A DNA stretch of 64,000 bases from Halosimplex carlsbadense 2-9-1 (GTDB lineage Archaea; Halobacteriota; Halobacteria; Halobacteriales; Haloarculaceae), in assembly GCF_000337455.1 (NCBI RefSeq), contig NZ_AOIU01000013.1:62001-126000 (forward strand), given 5' to 3'. The notes beneath the pieces were generated by a model. The model was given only the letters and a program-made list of their open reading frames with translations. It was not told where the DNA came from and did not search any database. Both the position numbers and the translations under genes were made by a program. The first letter of the stretch is position 1, and the number at the start of each line of letters is the position of its first letter. Below are positions 61,468 through 64,000 of this stretch, piece by piece.

Positions 61468-61809
61468 CTATCCATCCACGGGATCAGTCGATTCGCTGTC
61501 GATAAGCGAGCGGAGTCGTTCCTTCGAGATGTTGCCGTGATCGGCTTTCCGATGACAGGAGATACAGAGTGAGATGACGTTGTCGAGGAAGTGGGCATCA
61601 GTTTTGGTATAGTCGGCTGAGTCGATGAACCGGCGTACGGGAACGATGTGGTGAACGTCGGGATTGCGGCCGATGTCGTCCGCCGTCGCACCGCAGCGAA
61701 CGCACTGATGGTCGTCTCGTTGTCGTGCTCGACGCCGAACGTCGTTCCAGCCGGTCCCGTACGATTCGTTCCCGCTGCCCTCCCAGTTCGGATGAACACT
61801 ATCGGCAAA
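61468..61809 (-). pseudogene. HNH endonuclease gene, 5' end lost to an IS630-type insertion
   Basis: The remaining frame reads HPNWEGSGNESYGTGWNDVRRR, DDHQCVRCG, DVHHIVPVRRF and NVISLCISCHRKADHG before a TAG at 61468-61470: a complete HNH motif with two CxxC pairs. No start codon lies between the HNH part and the end of the IS630-type element at about 61810, so the gene has been cut by that element. The N-terminal half is not recognisable on the other side. Confidence 0.75.
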
Positions 61810-62841
61810 CGTTAGAAATGGCTACTCAGTTTTCGATGGGTCTCAGTCGAGAACAGTGTCGATCGCTACCGTGAGTTCATCATGACTCGAAGAATCAGTG
61901 CTCAGAGCGTCTTGGAGTTGTAGCTGGTACCATCCGATAGGGTTGTGATCCAGCGAATGGACAGGAAGCGTGACGAAGCGAGGGTTGTCACGGCCCGCCA
62001 AGTCCGCGACAGTCGGCGTCAGAAAGTGCGCCACTTCGTCTAGCAGGATGAGCTTACATTTTTGGTTCTTGTGATTATAATAATGGTTATACATCTCGGA
62101 TCGCGGTGACGTATTCAACGAACCATGAGAAAGAGCGTTTGCCGTCTTCAGCGATCGCGCCGAGCAGACACGTCCAATCTTGCTGGCCGGAGAGTTCGAC
62201 GTTCGGCCGCGTGCCGCACGAAAACCACGCGACACGCGGCTCGATCTGGACCGATTTCTCGGTTTGATCGATGTAGGCTATTTTGGCGTCCATCTCCGCT
62301 CGCTTTTCTTGAGTTCGTCGTGGAATTCCTCTTCCTGGGACTCTTCGGCTCCGGCGGCTGTGCGTCGTGGTTTTTGATATCTCAATCCGGCTTCTTTCAA
62401 CAACCGCCGGCAACTCGGGTAGGAGTACTCGGCGCCGTATCGATCTTCGAGAAACTCCTGGACGAGCGCTGGCGTCCACGCCGGCGCGTCGATCCCGACT
62501 TCTTCAGGAGGTCCGTGAACGGTTCGTTCGAATTCTTTTTGCTGTGATTCTGAGAGCTTTCGCTTTCTCCCGGATCGATGAGCATCAGACACAGCTTGTG
62601 CAAGCGGTTCGTCCGTATCAAGTCGCATCAGCCAGCTGTAGATCGTTCTTCGACCAACGTCGTGCCACTCGGCAAGTTCGGTCTGCGTTACACCATTCCT
62701 GTACGCGATCGCCGCTAACAGCCGTTGTGTCGGCTTGTTTTCTTCTACGCTGTCGAGAGCGTCTTGGAGCTCTTCGACGGAGATTTCGTCGAGATGGTCC
62801 ATTGCATCTAGCAACAATTTTTGAGCGGAAAGTTCTAACGG
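61810..62841 (-). mobile_element. Decayed IS630-family insertion sequence
   Basis: About 1,030 bp with imperfect terminal inverted repeats: CGTTAGAA...CT.CTCA at the left (61810-) and its complement TGAGCGGAAAGTTCTAACG at the right (62822-62840). It contains a transposase gene broken into three frames. The TA target duplication typical of the family could not be placed. Confidence 0.72.
61843..62817 (-). pseudogene. IS630-type transposase, frame-disrupted
   Basis: N-terminal HTH frame (62278-62817): MLLDAMDHLDEISVEELQDAL..., with TQTELAEWHDVGRRTIYSWL and LLKEAGLRYQKPRR. After an AAGAAAAG run the reading shifts by -1 (62278) to DAKIAYIDQTEKSV, containing the first catalytic Asp, up to a stop at 62087. 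A third frame carries LILLDEVAHFLTPTVADLAG and the ITPHSL-like end (TLPVHSLDHNPIGWYQ). The first shift could be a programmed one; the second is a clear lesion, and the Asp-Asn pair after LLLD is altered. Confidence 0.8.
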
Positions 62842-63199
62842 TTACTATCGTAGGACCTTTCATACGCTCGGCAGCGTGAGCGTGGACGGCACGCGGGTCG
62901 TTTGGACGTGACGGCCTCTTGACCGCTTTGCGAGATGCTGGTGGCATTCGTTCGACCGCGTCACGCGTCGTGAAACGAGATGAGCGGTCAGAGAAGCGAC
63001 GCCATCCCCGAAACCGGAGGAATACGCGATTCATGTATACTGTTCCTACTGTTCGAGGCTGGCGAAAATTACGAGATACTACTGTAATCTAACGCGGTCT
63101 GTCCCACGTTGTGCAACAAGGCCCCCAGCGGTGGAGTGCCACCCACTGGGAGCGCATCTGCACCCAAACGATTATTATGTGGCAAAGCGGTGTCCCGGT
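62842..63199. other. Spacer between the IS630-type element and the dehydrogenase gene
   Basis: No recognisable gene. It ends with the promoter of the dehydrogenase gene. A small inverted repeat GGTGG-AGTG-CCACC lies at 63130-63143. Confidence 0.5.
63171..63178 (+). promoter_or_regulatory. TATA box of the dehydrogenase gene
   Basis: ATTATTAT, centred about 25 bp before the ATG at 63200, predicts a leaderless transcript. Confidence 0.55.
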
Positions 63200-64000
63200 A
63201 TGGTCGGAGATGTTGTACTGTATCACGAGTTCCCCCCAGAGACTAGCGCCACCGTGTCGGCGTTCGGTGACCGGGTCGAAACAGCCCTTGACGGAGTGAG
63301 ACTGGTACGAACCAGTGACTACGCCGACGCGGTCGAGTCGATACGCGACGCCGAGGTGATAGTCGAACACGGGATGTCGAACGACCTGCTCGCCGAGGCG
63401 TCCTCGCTGGAGTGGGTCCAGTCGCTGAGCGCGGGCGTCAACCGGTACGACCTGACCCCGCTTGAACGGCGGGACGTACTGTTGACGACCGTCTCGGGCG
63501 CCCACGCACAGCCCGCGGCGGAGCACGTGCTCGGACTGTTGTTGTTTTTCGAACGGGGGGTAGACCGGGCGCGTCGACAGCAGCGCGACTCGGTCTGGCG
63601 GCGCTTCCCCGCCTCGGAACTAGCCAGCAAGACGGTCGGTATCGTCGGCGTCGGACAGATCGGCGGCCGGGTGGCCGAAGTGGTGTCCGCACTCGGGAGC
63701 GAAGTCGTCGGGACGAAACGCGACACCGGCACCTGTCCCGACGCCATCGATGCGGTCTATCCCCCGGACCGACTGCACACGGTCCTCGGGCAGTCCGACT
63801 ATCTCGTGCTCGCGTGTCCGCTAACCGACGAGACGGAACAACTGATCGGCGAAACCGAACTCTCGTCAATGCACAACGACGCGGTGCTGGTCAACGTCGC
63901 GCGCGGAGAGGTCGTCGACCAGGAAGCCCTGGTCTCGGCGCTCAAAGAGGGGTATCTCGGTGGGGCGGCACTCGACGTCACCGCCCCGGAGCCGCTTCCT
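63200..64000 (+). CDS. D-2-hydroxyacid dehydrogenase (3' partial)
   Basis: The frame opens at ATG 63200 (MVGDVVLYHEFPPE) and runs past the window edge, 267 residues so far. NAD-binding motif GIVGVGQIGGRVAE, then YLVLACPLTDETEQLIGE and VLVNVARGEVVDQEAL with the catalytic Arg, followed by LGGAALDVTAPEPLP leading to the Glu. The His of the triad lies beyond the edge. It belongs to the phosphoglycerate/glyoxylate-type reductase family, reducing 2-oxoacids with NAD(P)H. Confidence 0.93.
   Translation, partial: MVGDVVLYHEFPPETSATVSAFGDRVETALDGVRLVRTSDYADAVESIRDAEVIVEHGMSNDLLAEASSLEWVQSLSAGVNRYDLTPLERRDVLLTTVSGAHAQPAAEHVLGLLLFFERGVDRARRQQRDSVWRRFPASELASKTVGIVGVGQIGGRVAEVVSALGSEVVGTKRDTGTCPDAIDAVYPPDRLHTVLGQSDYLVLACPLTDETEQLIGETELSSMHNDAVLVNVARGEVVDQEALVSALKEGYLGGAALDVTAPEPLP

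Noticed and set aside
1-64000. CRISPR arrays, rRNA genes, replication origin
   Set aside because: No regularly spaced repeats, rRNA sequence or Orc/Cdc6 gene with origin boxes was seen.

Overview
The window is GC-rich chromosomal DNA from a halophilic archaeon. Evidence for this: acidic, Asp/Glu-rich proteins with G/C-ending codons; TATA boxes about 25-30 nt before start codons with almost no leader; and archaeal or haloarchaeal signature genes (RPA with its associated protein, ribosomal protein L40e, archaeal RNase J, TrmB and bacterio-opsin-activator (bat/HTH_10) regulators, Tat lipoprotein export, and tRNA-His with an encoded G-1). The class of intergenic repeat present makes a Haloarculaceae-like genus plausible, but that placement is weak.

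Layout. 1-3 kb: end of an unknown gene and a receiver-PAS-GAF histidine kinase. 3-11 kb: HalOD1-like protein, Lrp/AsnC regulator, S9 peptidase, aldo/keto reductase, RraA-like protein, MBL hydrolase, L40e and an enolase-superfamily enzyme. 10.6-14.6 kb: a TrmB regulator divergent from a Tat-exported GH9 lipoprotein, then a DUF4870-like membrane protein. 14.7-21 kb: Tsr3, a peroxiredoxin with a long acidic tail, an NTF2-like protein, SerS (followed by tandem copies of its own 3' end), a paired intergenic repeat element, an alpha/beta hydrolase and an MBL hydrolase. 21-26.2 kb: a 1,430-residue PAS/GAF/bat regulator divergent from a winged-helix protein and a zinc-ribbon microprotein. 26.4-34.3 kb: membrane cluster with an APC permease-USP fusion, an FNT channel-USP fusion, a CPA antiporter-RCK fusion and a 7TM PAS kinase with degenerate ATPase. 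34.5-43.3 kb: thiolase, small membrane proteins, an AAA ATPase, MDR reductase, TRAM protein, flippase and SDR. 43.3-45.1 kb: an IS1341-type TnpB element with a probable omega RNA. 45-52 kb: mannose-1-phosphate guanylyltransferase, hydrolases, a MarR-like/PemK-like gene pair, a bat-type regulator, HAD and Gfo/Idh enzymes. 52-55 kb: rpa-rpap and a ribbon-helix-helix regulator. 55-60.8 kb: pectinesterase, an ABC exporter pair, an ArsR-like regulator and RNase J. 61-63 kb: tRNA-His beside a mobile-element graveyard (an HNH gene cut by a decayed IS630-type element). The window ends inside a D-2-hydroxyacid dehydrogenase.

The most unusual material is non-standard structure rather than one operon. 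(1) A roughly 120-bp intergenic element occurs in three copies; in the two best copies the terminal boxes are conserved while the inner stem has a different but perfectly complementary sequence. (2) Short palindromes are inserted in frame within two genes (the kinase ATP-binding domain and the S9 peptidase propeller). (3) Partial copies of gene 3' ends lie just past serS and the thiolase gene. (4) Leader micro-ORFs end in an ATGA overlap with the start codon of rpa and of a membrane gene, and a 7-bp tandem repeat builds three start codons before a ribbon-helix-helix regulator.
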